A stretch of DNA of 64,000 bases from Desertimonas sp963733085 (GTDB lineage: Bacteria > Actinomycetota > Acidimicrobiia > Acidimicrobiales > Ilumatobacteraceae): NCBI GenBank assembly GCA_963733085.1, contig CAVTBY010000012.1, positions 124,001-188,000 on the forward strand, read 5' to 3'. The position numbers and the translations under genes were made by a program. Position 1 is the stretch's first letter. The number at the start of each line of letters is the position of its first letter. The notes below the pieces were generated by a model. That model made no database searches and was not told where the DNA came from. It was given only the letters and a program-made list of their open reading frames with translations. Shown here piece by piece: positions 42,500 to 51,712 of the stretch.

Positions 42500-43501
42500 G
42501 CCGGAACGTCACGCCGTCGGGCGGTCCACTCCGCCGGCTGCACCCAGCACGCGGCCCGGCTGCCCGCGCGGTCGGTGAGCGGCGGCATCGCCTCCCGGCA
42601 CCGGTCGATCGCGTACGGGCAGCGCGGGGCGAACGGACAGCCGGCGGGCATGCTCGCCGGGTCGGGCGGTGAACCGGGGATCTGCCGCAGCCGGTGGCGC
42701 TCGGCGCCCCGCACCGGCGGGATCGCCGCCAGCAGGCCGGCCGTGTACGGGTGCTCGGGAGCGGCGAACACTGCGGCGGTCGGCCCCTCCTCGACGACGT
42801 GGCCGGCGTACATCACGAGCACTCGCTGGGCGACACGGGCGACGACGCCGAGATCGTGGGTGACCCAGATCACCGCCATCGACAGCTGCTCGTGGAGCCG
42901 GGCGACGAGGGAGATGATCTGCTGCTGGATCGTCACGTCGAGGGCGGTCGTCGGCTCGTCGGCGATCAGGACCTTGGGGCGCAGGGCCAGCGCCATGGCG
43001 ATGACGACGCGTTGACGCATCCCGCCGGAGAACTCGTGGGGATACGCCCGCGCGGCCCGGGCGGGACGCGGGATGCCGACCTCGGCGAGGACCTCGATCG
43101 TGCGGTCGTCGGCCTCACGCTCGCGCTCCTGCCGTGGGCGACGCAGCACCTCGGCGATCTGGTCACCGACGCGCATCAGCGGGTTCAGCGACGTCATCGG
43201 GTCCTGGTACACCATCGCGATGCTCGGCGCCCCGCACGGCGCGGCGATCGGCTTCGCTCATCTCCAGCAGGTCGCGGCCGCCGAGGGCCACCGAACCGGC
43301 GACGATCTCCGCCGGCGGCACCGGATGCAGCCCCATCACCGACAACATCGTCAACGACTTCCCGCAGCCCGACTCGCCGACGAGGGCGACCGTCTCCCCA
43401 GCGCCGACGTCGAAGCTGACATCGTCGACGATCGTCACCGGCCCATCGTCGAGATGCAGGACCGTGGTCAGGCCATGAACGGAGAGGACCGCGTCGTTCA
43501 T
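42496..43501 (-). CDS. Oligopeptide ABC transporter ATP-binding protein (OppD/DppD-like), frameshifted
   Basis: About 334 aa with a single extra G in a four-G run near 43230. Order: MNDAVLSVHGLTTVLHLDDG, Walker A GESGCGKSLTML, then after correction SIAMVYQDPMTSLNPLM, the signature FSGGMRQRVVIAMAL, Walker B LIADEPTTALD, WVTHDLGVVA and the C-terminal CPFAPRCPYAIDRC. The OppD and OppF-type ATPases form the heterodimer that drives the family 5 importer encoded upstream. ATG 43501 overlaps the AnmK stop. Confidence 0.84.
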
Positions 43502-44675
43502 TGCCCCACCACGAGCCGGGACGGCGGCGACGATGGTGGTGGTTCGATCGGCGGGAACCCGTCGCGACCGGGCAGCAGACATCCGAGCACGACCGGGCGG
43601 GTGGCCCCGGTCGCCGACAGCACGCTGCCCGGCAGCTGGTGCACGGTGAGGAACCCGAGTAGAGCGAAGAGGTAGGCCTCCTTGGCGCCGCTGGGGATGC
43701 CGTACTCGTCGATTCGTCACGACCGGAACACCGGGCAGCTCGCCGGCCAGCCTTTCCATCAGCGCCGGGTTCTCGGCCCCGCCGCCGGACACGACGAGCC
43801 GGCGGATGCCGAACTCGCGGCAGGCGTCGGCCACCGTGATCGCCGTGACGGCTGTGACGGTGGCGACGACGTCATCGGCGTCGATCGTCCCGATGGCAGC
43901 GACGTGGCCGGCCAGGTAGGTCAGGTGGAACAGCTCCTTGCCGGTCGACTTCGGTGGTGGTCGGCGGTAGTACGGATCGTCGAGCAGGCGCTCGAGAAGC
44001 GCGGTGTGAGGCTGGCCGCGACGGCCACGGACACCGTCGCGGTCGAACAGCTCGGCTCCGGCGGTGGCCGCGGCCGACGGCGGCGTCGATGAGGGCGTTG
44101 GCCGGGCCGATGTCGAAGGCCAGCGTGGGTGCGTCACCGGCGACCATCGTGATGTTGGCGATGCCGCCGAGGTTGAGCGCGGCGACCGTCTCGTCCGATC
44201 CGGCGAGGAGCAGTTCGTCGAGCGTGCTCGCCAACGGCGCGCCGTGGCCGCCGGCAGCGATGTCGCGTGCCCGCAGGTCGGCGACGACGGGAACCCCGGT
44301 CGCTTCGGCGATCCACGCCGGCTGGCCGAGTTGCACGCCGCCGCGCGCCCGACCCTCGTCGTCGACCCAATGGAAGATCGTCTGGCCATGGGAGACGACG
44401 AGGTCGACGGCGTCGGCGCCGAAGTCGTGGACGGCAGCCACCGCCGCGTCGGCGAACGCCTGGCCGACGAGCGTGTCGAGCCGGCACACCTCCTCGGCGG
44501 TCGTCGAAGCCGGAGGGAGGACGCGCCGAGGGCGGCTCGTAGCGCGGCCGGATACTCATGCGACGTGGCGCCGAGTGGACGGAGGTCGATCGTGTCGCCG
44601 ACGCAGCTCGAGGTCGGCGACGGCGACGTCGATGCCGTCCATCGACGTCCCGCTGATCATTCCGACGACTCTCAT
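43498..44675 (-). CDS. anmK: Anhydro-N-acetylmuramic acid kinase (AnmK), with four frameshifts
   Basis: AnmK splits the 1,6-anhydro ring of anhydroMurNAc and phosphorylates it to MurNAc-6-phosphate, the substrate of MurQ encoded next to it. Starting at ATG 44675 the protein reads VVGMISGTSMDGIDVAVADL, the family signature. Later pieces in other frames give CRLDTLVGQAFADAAVAAV, VVSHGQTIFHW, ADLRARDIAAGGHGAPLA, NLGGIANITMVAGD, DIGPANALID, and VVSGGGAENPALMERL. Breaks lie near 44615, 44520, 44080 and 43715. About 390 aa in total, the normal size. No internal stop by substitution was seen once frames are joined, which argues for indel errors. Confidence 0.85.
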
Positions 44676-44737
44676 TGCGTTCCCCGGCCACGCAGGCCGC
44701 TACTAGTCGCTCGTTCGCTGGCGCTCATTCGCTCGCA
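44672..44737 (-). repeat. 66-bp repeat, copy 2 (leader of anmK)
   Basis: On the minus strand the repeat fills most of the gap between the murQ stop and the anmK start, and its last bases ggggaacgcaatga contain the anmK ATG. It includes the hairpin cggcctgcgtggccg immediately before a ggggaa segment that could serve as a weak ribosome binding site. About 86% identical by eye to copy 1. Confidence 0.75.
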
Positions 44738-44760
44738 CGAGTGCGGGGTCCTCCAACCTC

Positions 44761-45674
44761 TCATTGCTCCTCCACCGCAGCACGCACCACACCGTCGTGA
44801 GCTACAAGGCGATCGGCCGCCTCGCCGGCGTCGACGCCGGTGAGCAGCGTCACGATGGCGACCTTGACCTCCCTCCGGCAGCGTCGAGGGCTCTGCCGGC
44901 CTCCGTCGGAGACACGCCGGCGGCATCAGCAACGATGCGGCGGGCGCGGTCGCGCAGCTTGTCGTTGGTCGCCCGCATGTCGACCATGAGGTTGCCGAAC
45001 GTCTTGCCGAGACGGATCATGGCGATCGTCGAGATGATGTTGAGCACGACCTTCTGGGCCGTGCCCGCCTTCAGCCGGGTCGAGCCGGCGATGATCTCCG
45101 GCCCGGTGACGAGCTCGATCGGGTGGTCGACGTGGCGGCTCAGCTCGGCGTCAGGGTTCGACGAGATGCCGACCGTGAGGGCGCCGACGTCGGCGGCGTG
45201 GTGGACTGCGCCGATCGTGTACGGCGTGCGTCCGGACGCGGCGACGCCGACGACGACGTCGTCCGGTGAGACGGCGAGCTCGATCGATGTCGGTGGCGCC
45301 GGCAGCGGCGTCGTCCTCGACCGCCTCCCGCGCCGCGTGCATCGCCCTCGCACTACCGGCGAGGACGCCGACGACGCGGTCCGTGTTGAACGTCGGTGGG
45401 CATTCGGCGGCGTCGAGCACGCCCATCCGGCCCGCCGTGCCGGCGCCGACGTAGATCAACCGCCCGCCCCGGCGCAGCCGCTCGACGACGGCATCGATCG
45501 CCGCGGCAACGTCCTCGCGTGCTGCAACGATCTCAGCGATCGCCTCGGCCTGGTCCTCGGCCATCAGCGCGACGAGCTCGGTCGTGCTGCGCAGGTCGAG
45601 GTCGGCGAGATCGGGTCGGCGCTGCTCGGTGAGGAGGTCGGCGAGGTCTGGCAGGTTGGCATCCGGTGGTCCAT
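44761..45674 (-). CDS. murQ: N-acetylmuramic acid 6-phosphate etherase (MurQ), frameshifted
   Basis: MurQ cleaves the lactyl ether of MurNAc-6-phosphate, giving GlcNAc-6-phosphate and D-lactate. About 304 aa in four frame pieces, breaks near 45650, 45283 and 44873. The pieces show LRSTTELVALMAEDQAEAIA, RRGGRLIYVGAGTAGRMGVLDAAECPPTF (shown partly), GVAASGRTPYTIGAV, GISSNPDAEL and STRLKAGTAQKVVLNIISTIAMIRLGKTFGNLMVDM (partly), all diagnostic. The corrected end reads AIVTLLTGVDAGEAADRL, stopping at 44761. A strong aaaggaggt precedes ATG 45674 and overlaps the stop of the permease gene. Confidence 0.88.
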
Positions 45675-45676
45675 GG

Positions 45677-46576
45677 TCACCTCCTTTGCGAGCGAGTTGG
45701 GTCGAGGGCGTCGCGGAGTCCGTCGCCGAGCAGGTTGAGACCGATGACGGCGAGGACGATGGCCGACGCCGGCGCCGCCATCAGCCACCACCCACGCGAG
45801 ACGAGCGTTCGGGCTTCACTGACCATCAGGCCGAGCGACGGGTCGGGTGGCTGGGTGCCGAGACCGAGGAAGCTCAACGCCGACTCGGTGAGGATCGCCC
45901 ACGACAGGGCGAGAGCGATCTGCACGACGATCGGCGCCGTGACGTTGGGCAACACGTGGCGAAACAGCAGGCGGGTACGCCCGAACCCGAGCACCGCGAC
46001 CGGCCTTGACGAAGTCGAGCTGGCGGACGCTGAGCACCGGCCCGCGGGCGACACGGACGAAGATCGGGGTGTAGACGACGGCGATGGCGATGACGGTGTT
46101 CATCCAGCCGCGTCCCAGCGCCGTGACGACGGCGAGGGCGAGGAGGATCGCCGGGAACGCGAACATGATGTTGGTCACGAGTCCGACTGACACGGTCGGT
46201 CCAGCCCACCGAAGAAGCCGGCGGCGATCCCGGCCGTGGACCCGATCGTTGCCGCGATGGCGACGGCGACGACGGAGATGCGCAGCGAAGCGAGGATCCC
46301 TTCCATCACCCGCGAAGCGACGTCGCGACCGAACTGGTCGGTCCCCATCCAGTGCGTGGTCGACGGGGCGGCGAAGCGGTCGGCGACGTTCTGCTCGAGC
46401 GGCGGGTACGGGGTGAGTCCGAGGGCGGCGGCGATGGCGATGAGGACGAGGAACGTGACGATGACGAGGCCAACCACCCCCGCCGGCGACGACCACAGCC
46501 GGCGCAGCCGGCCACGCCCCGCCGCCGGCGCCGCGGCCGCCTCGACGAGCGTCGTCGGCATCGCCGTTTCACTCAC
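45677..46576 (-). CDS. Dipeptide/oligopeptide ABC transporter permease (DppC-like), frameshifted
   Basis: Inner-membrane permease of about 299 aa in three frame pieces with breaks near 46200 and 46005. An N-terminal helix (SSPAGVVGLVIVTFLVLIAI) is followed by the conserved THWMGTDQFGRDVASRVMEG, LVTNIMFAFPAILLALAVV, VLGFGRTRLLFRHVLPNVTAP and SWAILTESALSFLGLGTQPPDPSLG (partly), all typical of DppC/OppC. Start GTG 46576 overlaps the stop of the DppB-like gene. It pairs with DppB to form the membrane channel of the muropeptide importer. Confidence 0.85.
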
Positions 46577-47530
46577 GTCAATGTCACCCGGGGGTCGATG
46601 CGCGTGTAGATCAGGTCGACGACGACGTTGACGAGGACGAACAGGGCGGCGATGACGAGCACGCTGCTCTGCACGACGGCGTACTCGCGCTGGGTGATCC
46701 CTGTCAGCACGAGGCGGCCCATCCCGGGGAGGGCGAAGATCTCCTCGACGATCACCGTGCCGCCGAGCAGATAGCCGAACTGGATGCCGACGATCGTGAC
46801 GATCGGGATCGCCGAGTTGTGCAGCACGTGTCGCCACCGGACTCGCCGCGGTGTCAGCCCCTTGCCCCGCGCCGTGCGGACGAAGTCCTGCGAACCGGCC
46901 TCGAGAAAGGCCGAACGGGTCGTGCGCATCACCGCCGCGGCGAGACCGAGGGCGAGCGTCACGGCCGGCCAGAACTGCTGCTGCAGGTTCTCGACCGGCG
47001 ACTCGAAGAAGCCGACGTAGCGGGCGGCCGACGGGAAGTAGGCGAAGTTCGTCGCCAGCACGGCGATGATCGTCGAGCCGACGATGAAGTTGGGGATGCC
47101 GAGGCCGAGCAGGCCGAACCCCTGGCCGACGACGTCACCGAAGTGGTTGACCCGCGACGCGGCGAACACGCCGATGGCCACGCCGACGAGCGAGCCGATC
47201 AGGGTGGCGAGGATGGCGAGCTCGATCGTCACTGGCAGCGCCTCGGCGATCTGGCTGCGCACTGGCTGCCCGCTCGTCACGGAGATCCCGAAGTTGCCGG
47301 TGAGCACGCTGCCCAGCCACGAGAAGAACTGCCGGAACAGCGGCTGGTCGAGCCCGTAGTAGCGCTCCAGCGCGTCGCGTTGCGCCTCCGTGAGCGCTCC
47401 CGCCTCGGTGCCCAGGCGAGCGGTGATCTCGTCGCCGGGCAGCACGCGCATGACGATGAAGACGAGCACGGCGACGCCGAACAGCGTGATGATCGCCTCG
47501 GCGAGCCGACGGATCAGGTAGCTGGCGCAT
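46573..47530 (-). CDS. Dipeptide/oligopeptide ABC transporter permease (DppB-like)
   Basis: A permease of about 318 aa with six helices. After removing one extra base at about 47521 the N-terminus becomes MRQYLIRRLAEAIITLFGVAV, the standard DppB opening. Then come MRVLPGDEITARLG, RYYGLDQPLFRQFFSW, SGQPVRSQIAEALPVTIELA and the EAA-type segment ARGKGLTPRRVRWRHVLHNSA (partly). The rest of the gene is in one frame. The same one-base correction also gives the preceding hydrolase gene a stop at 47514, so the two genes overlap by about 17 bp. Confidence 0.87.
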
Positions 47531-48724
47531 GAGACCGCGGCGGCGACAGCGTTGGCGAACCGCGCCCGCAGCGCGTTGACCGGCTTGTCGAGGTCGACGC
47601 GCGGGTGGGTGGCGTTGGTCAGCAGCACGGCGACGACCTCGAGCTGCGGGATCGATCCACATCGACGTCCCGGTGAACCCGGTGTGGCCGAACGCCGACG
47701 CCGAGAGCAGTTCCCCAGACGAGCGCGGCGTGAACGGCGAGGCCACGGGCGGGAAGTAGCCGGCGTCGGCGCGGCGGATCTCCTCGAGCGTCGGCCCGCC
47801 TCGTCGGACGAGATCCCATCCGAGGCCGCGGCGGGCTGGCCCGGCGGCATCTGGTCGCTCACGGCGAGATCGACGACGGCGGGCGAGAGCACCTGACGTC
47901 CCTCGTGGACGCCTCGCCGCAGCCACATCTCGCCGATCGTCGCGACCTCGACTGCGGTCGAGAACAGCCCGGCGTGGGCGCTGATGCCACCGAGCCCGTA
48001 GTGGGCGTTGCCGTCGTTGACCTCCCCGGGATGGAACGTCGTGCGCCACCGGTCGAAGTCGAGGCCGGCCCACACGGCCATCCGCCGCTCGAAGGCGTTG
48101 CCCTCCTCGGTGACGGCGAACGTCGTCCGGCGGGCCGGCCGGGCAGGTAGCCGGTGCGCGCGAGGCCGCACGGCTCGAAGAGCAGCTCGTCGGCGAGCTC
48201 GGCGAGGGTGGATCCGGCAGCGCGCTCGAGGGCGACGCCGAGGAGGATGTAGCCGAGGTCGCTGTACTCGAAGCGCGAGCCCGGTGGCGCGGCCAGACCG
48301 AGCGCGCCGATCGCCCGCACGACCGCGTCAGCACCGTCAGCGCCGGTGTACACCGGCCGCCAGCCGGTGACGCCGGCGGTGTGGGCGAGCAACCGGCGCA
48401 CCGTGACACCCTCGCCGCGGAACTGATCCAGCTCCGGCAGCCACGTCGGTGATCTCCTCGTCGAGCGAGAACGCCCCGCGGTCGACCAACGCGAGGGCGA
48501 CGCCGGCGCCGACGAGCGGCTTCGTCAGCGAGGCGAGGTCGAAGACGGTGTCCGGCGTCATCGGCCGCGCTCGGGGACGAGGCTCGCCGAGCCGAACGCC
48601 TCGTGCAGCACCACCTCGCCGCGGTGGCGGACGAGCGCCACGGCACCCGGCACGACGCCGGTCTCGACCGCGGTCTGGACGGCGGCGCGGGCGTGCTCCA
48701 ACGTTGTGCGCCAATCCTGGGCAC
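47514..48724 (-). CDS. Serine hydrolase, class C beta-lactamase family (muropeptide operon), frameshifted
   Basis: A penicillin-binding-protein-like hydrolase of about 400 aa in several frame pieces. Motifs in order: TVFDLASLTKPLVGAGVALA with the SxxK nucleophile (SLTK), LLAHTAGVTGWRPVYTGADG, FEYSDLGYILLGVALERAAG with the YSD form of the second motif, GEVNDGNAHYGLGGISAHAGLF and SAFGHTGFTGTSMWIDP with HTG as third motif. Breaks lie near 48700, 48440, 48130, 47815 and 47655. The exact start is uncertain (GTG 48724 or TTG 48701). No signal peptide is evident. Similar genes accompany murQ and anmK in other bacteria, suggesting an esterase or peptidase acting on imported muropeptides. Confidence 0.75.
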
Positions 48725-48735
48725 CGCCCAGACCC

Positions 48736-50305
48736 TTAGCCGGACGCCAGCGTCACTTCCCGCAGCGAGGCCAGCGAGCCGGTCGGGTTGGGCGACGAAG
48801 CCCTCGACGTCCGGGGACAGGACCTGGTAGCGGTAGCCCTGGTAGAGCCACACCCACGGCGACTCCTCGAGCAGGATCCGCGAGATCTCGGCGTAGATCG
48901 GCACTCGCGCTTCGGGGTCGGTCTCGCCCAGCCCCTCGGCGAACAGCTCGTCCAGCTCCGGCGAGGTGAGCCCGCCGACGTTCTCGAAGTTGCCGCCGGA
49001 GATGAAGTAGCGCGAGTACGTGAGGTGCGGGTCGGCCTGCGAACCGTTCTCCGACAGCGCCGAGTCGAAGTCGGCGGCGAGCCAGCGGTCGACGTAGACG
49101 TTGGTCTCCAGCTGGACGAGCTCGAGGTCGACACCGATCTCGGCGAGCTGCGCCTGCAGGTTCTGGGCGATGTTGATGTTGGTCTCGTTCTCGCCGGTGA
49201 TGATGATCGTCTCCATCGAGAACCCGTCCGGGTAGCCGCCCTCGGTGAGCAGCTCGCGCGCCATGTCGCTGATCGGGCCCGACGCAGGGCAGCCCGTCGT
49301 ACGGCTCGGTGGCGTAGATGCCCTCGACGAACGGGCCGGTCGGCACTCCCTCGCCGAGCAGCGCGGTGTCGATCAGCTCCTGGCGGTCGATCGCACAGGA
49401 GATCGCCTGGCGCACCGCTCGCTCCTGCAGCGGGCCGCGCGGAGCTGTTCAGGAAGAACGGGAAGTAGCCAAGCGCCTCGGTCCGTTCGAGCACGAGCGG
49501 CTCGGACACCTGCTCGACGACTGCCGGGTTGTTCATCACGCCGAGCGTGCACCTCACCGGCCTGGAGGGCGGCGAGCAGCGACTGCTCGTCGGGCACGAC
49601 CCGGATGGTGATGCCGGCGACGTACGGGCCGTCGCCCCAGTAGTCCTCGAAGCCGGCGAGGTCGAGCTTGCTGGCCCTGCGACCCACTCGACGAAGGAGA
49701 ACGGACCGGTCCCGTTGGGCTCCGTTCCGACCGTGCTCGGCGGCGATGTCGTCCGACGAGCAGGATCGACGTGTTGACGCGGCTCAGCGCGGCGGGCAGC
49801 GTGGCGTCGGCGGTCGACAGGGTGAGCACGACGGTGAGGTCGTCGGGAGCGGTGACCTCCTCGATCGAGAGCAAGGAACCCGCGCCCGGCGGCGCCGGTC
49901 TCCTCGTCGAGGATCCGCTCGAGCGAGGCGACGACGTCCTCGGACGTCAGCTCGGAGCCGTCGTGGAACGTCACGCCCTCACGCAAGGTGAACGTCAGCT
50001 CGGTGCCGTCCTCGTTGTACGCCCAGTCCGTCGCCAGTCCCGGCTGCACGGTGAGAGTCCGGTGCGAGCTCGGTCAGCGAGTCGTAGACCAGCTCGAGGG
50101 CGTCGATCGTCTGGAAGGCGGTGGCGAGGTGCGGGTCGAGGTTGTCGATGTCGCCGGTGCGGCCGACGACGAGCGTCTCCGTTGACGCCTCCGGAGTCGA
50201 GGTCTCGGGGGTCGTCGTGGCCGTCGCCGAGCCGGCCCACACGGAGCCTGCAACAACGGTGAGGGCAAGCACTCCTGCCGTTCCCAAGCGTGTCGCGTGT
50301 CGCAT
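48736..50305 (-). CDS. Family 5 extracellular solute-binding protein (DppA/OppA-like), heavily frameshifted
   Basis: Substrate-binding protein of the muropeptide importer, about 520 aa. It begins with a signal peptide (RHATRLGTAGVLALTVVAGS) at ATG 50305. Order of readable pieces: LVVGRTGDIDNLDPHLATAF, GLATDWAYNEDGTELTFTLREGVTFHDGSELT (partly), EPNGTGPFSFVEWV, SKLDLAGFEDYWGDGPYV, LGVMNNPAVVEQ, RQAISCAIDRQELIDTALLG, MARELLTEGGYPDGFS and FSMETIIITGENETNINIAQ. Breaks occur near 50058, 49877, 49755, 49680, 49550, 49442, 49282 and 48787. All pieces are in family order and no nonsense change was needed. It heads the operon, directly after tandem DasR-type operators. Confidence 0.82.
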
Positions 50306-50333
50306 CTGCGAACCCCTTCCCCCTCGCGCCGAT

Positions 50334-50358
50334 TGGTCTAGACCACTGGTCTAGACGA
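50334..50358. promoter_or_regulatory. Two tandem DasR-type (dre) operators in the divergent promoter
   Basis: tggtctagacca (50334-50345) is a perfect 12-bp palindrome matching the core of the Streptomyces DasR-responsive element (consensus around actggtctagaccact, from established work). A second site, tggtctagacga (50347-50358), follows after one base and keeps the left half exactly. The pair lies in the 71-bp gap between the binding-protein gene and the GNAT-GntR gene, so both transcription units are probably under the same GntR-type repressor, most likely the adjacent one. Confidence 0.85.
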
Positions 50359-50376
50359 CAGTACCCTCGGCGTCAA

Positions 50377-51607
50377 TTGATCAACGTCTTCATTGAGACC
50401 GCTGCTCGGGACGATGCGTCAGCGATCGGAGCGCTGCACGCCCGCTCGTTCGCGGCGACCTATCCGACCGTACCGCCTGTCAGCCCAACGCTCGAACGTT
50501 CGGTCTGGCGGCGGCGGCTGGCCGACTCCGATGGCCGCGAGGTCATCGTCGCCAGGCACGGTGAGCGGGTCGTCGGCTTCGCCTACATCGGTCCGAGCGA
50601 CGACGGTGCCGCTGGGCCGGGCACCGGGCACATCTACTCGCTCCATGTCGATCCCGACCTTCACCGCCACGGCATCGGTCGCCTGCTGCTCGACGAGGCG
50701 GTGCGTCGCTTCGTCAACTGCCGGATGTGCTTCCGCGACACTGTGGGTGGTCGCCGACAACGACCCGGCGCGGCAGTTCTACGCCCGCCTCGGCTGGGCG
50801 CTCGACGGCGGGGTCGAGCAACAGTCGCTGTCCCTCGACGGCGACGAGTCGGCGATGGCCGAGGTCGTGCGTTACCGCCGGCGCCTCGACGGGCGTGCAC
50901 CGGGGACCGCGCCGAAGTACTACGAGCTGCGTCAGTGGCTGCGGGCCCAGATCGACGGCATGCCGCCGGGAACGCCGGTGGCGCCGGAACGCGCGCTGAG
51001 CGAGCGCTTCAGCGTGTCTCGCACGACGGTACGCCAAGCGCTCCACGATCTCGCCGTCGAGGGGCGCATCGTCCGCCGCCAGGGGCAAGGGACGTTCGTC
51101 GCCCCGCCGAAGGTGACCCAGCCGATGCAACTTCTGTCGTACACCCAGACGATGGCGGCCCAGGGCAGGCGACCGGGCGCGCACATCGTCGACATCGCCG
51201 TGATCGACGCCGAGCCCGAGGTCGCCGACCAACTCGGCGTCGCCGCCGGATCGGCGGTCGTACGGGTCGAACGGTTGCGCTACGCCGACGACGAGCCGAT
51301 GGCAGTGGAGACGGTGTACCTCGATCACGCCCGGTTCCCAAATGTCGGCGACGCACTGACCGCCAACGCCTCGCTGTACGCCGTCCTCGAGGATCGCTAC
51401 GGCGTCGTCCCGGCCGGTGCCGACGAGACGATCGAAACGGTGCTCGCTCCGCCGGCGGCGGCTCGTCTCCTCGGCACCGACGCGGCGACGCCGATGCTGC
51501 TGCTGACGCGCAGCACCCGCGACTCGTCAGGACGGCCGGTGGAGTACGTGCGCTCGCTCTACCGCGGCGATCGCTTCCGCTTCACCACCCACCTGACCCG
51601 CCCCTGA
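50377..51607 (+). CDS. GNAT acetyltransferase fused to a GntR/UTRA (DasR/NagR-like) regulator, one frameshift
   Basis: A two-domain protein of about 410 aa. Residues 1-165 are a GNAT fold: SFAATYPTVPPVSPTLERSVW, RVVGFAYIGPSDDG, the acetyl-CoA loop HIYSLHVDPDLHRHGIGRLLLDEA and VVADNDPARQFYARLGWALDGG (both partly). The C-terminal 240 residues are GntR plus UTRA: PKYYELRQWLRAQIDGMPPG, ERFSVSRTTVRQALHDLAVEG, VRRQGQGTFVAPPK, and a ligand domain with MAVETVYLDHARFPNVGDAL (partly) and YLRSLYRGDRFRF-like ending. One indel near 50708 lies inside the GNAT part. No stop or start separates the domains. TTG 50377 is the likely start. It probably represses the divergent operon through the dre sites. Confidence 0.83.
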
Positions 51608-51616
51608 AACCTGTCA

Positions 51617-51664
51617 ACCGATGGGTGTTTTCATGACCGAATCGTCATGAAAACACCCATCGGT
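51617..51664 (-). repeat. 48-bp palindrome family, copy 5 (perfect)
   Basis: The two 21-base arms are fully complementary: accgatgggtg, ttttcat, gac, loop cgaatc, gtc, atgaaaa, cacccatcggt. It begins 9 bp after the stop of the GNAT-GntR gene, where a terminator would be expected. It carries the reverse-orientation loop. The inner arms differ from the other copies, yet pair perfectly, so the changes are compensated. Confidence 0.9.
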
Positions 51665-51712
51665 CGTCTGTCCGTCGCCATCCGCGGCGCCGGTGACGTC
51701 GAACCTCACCCC

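Noticed and set aside
44672..44932. 86-aa minus-strand frame ending LRGRGTQ as a separate gene
   Set aside because: It is a frame-shifted reading of the murQ 3' end joined to the 66-bp repeat.
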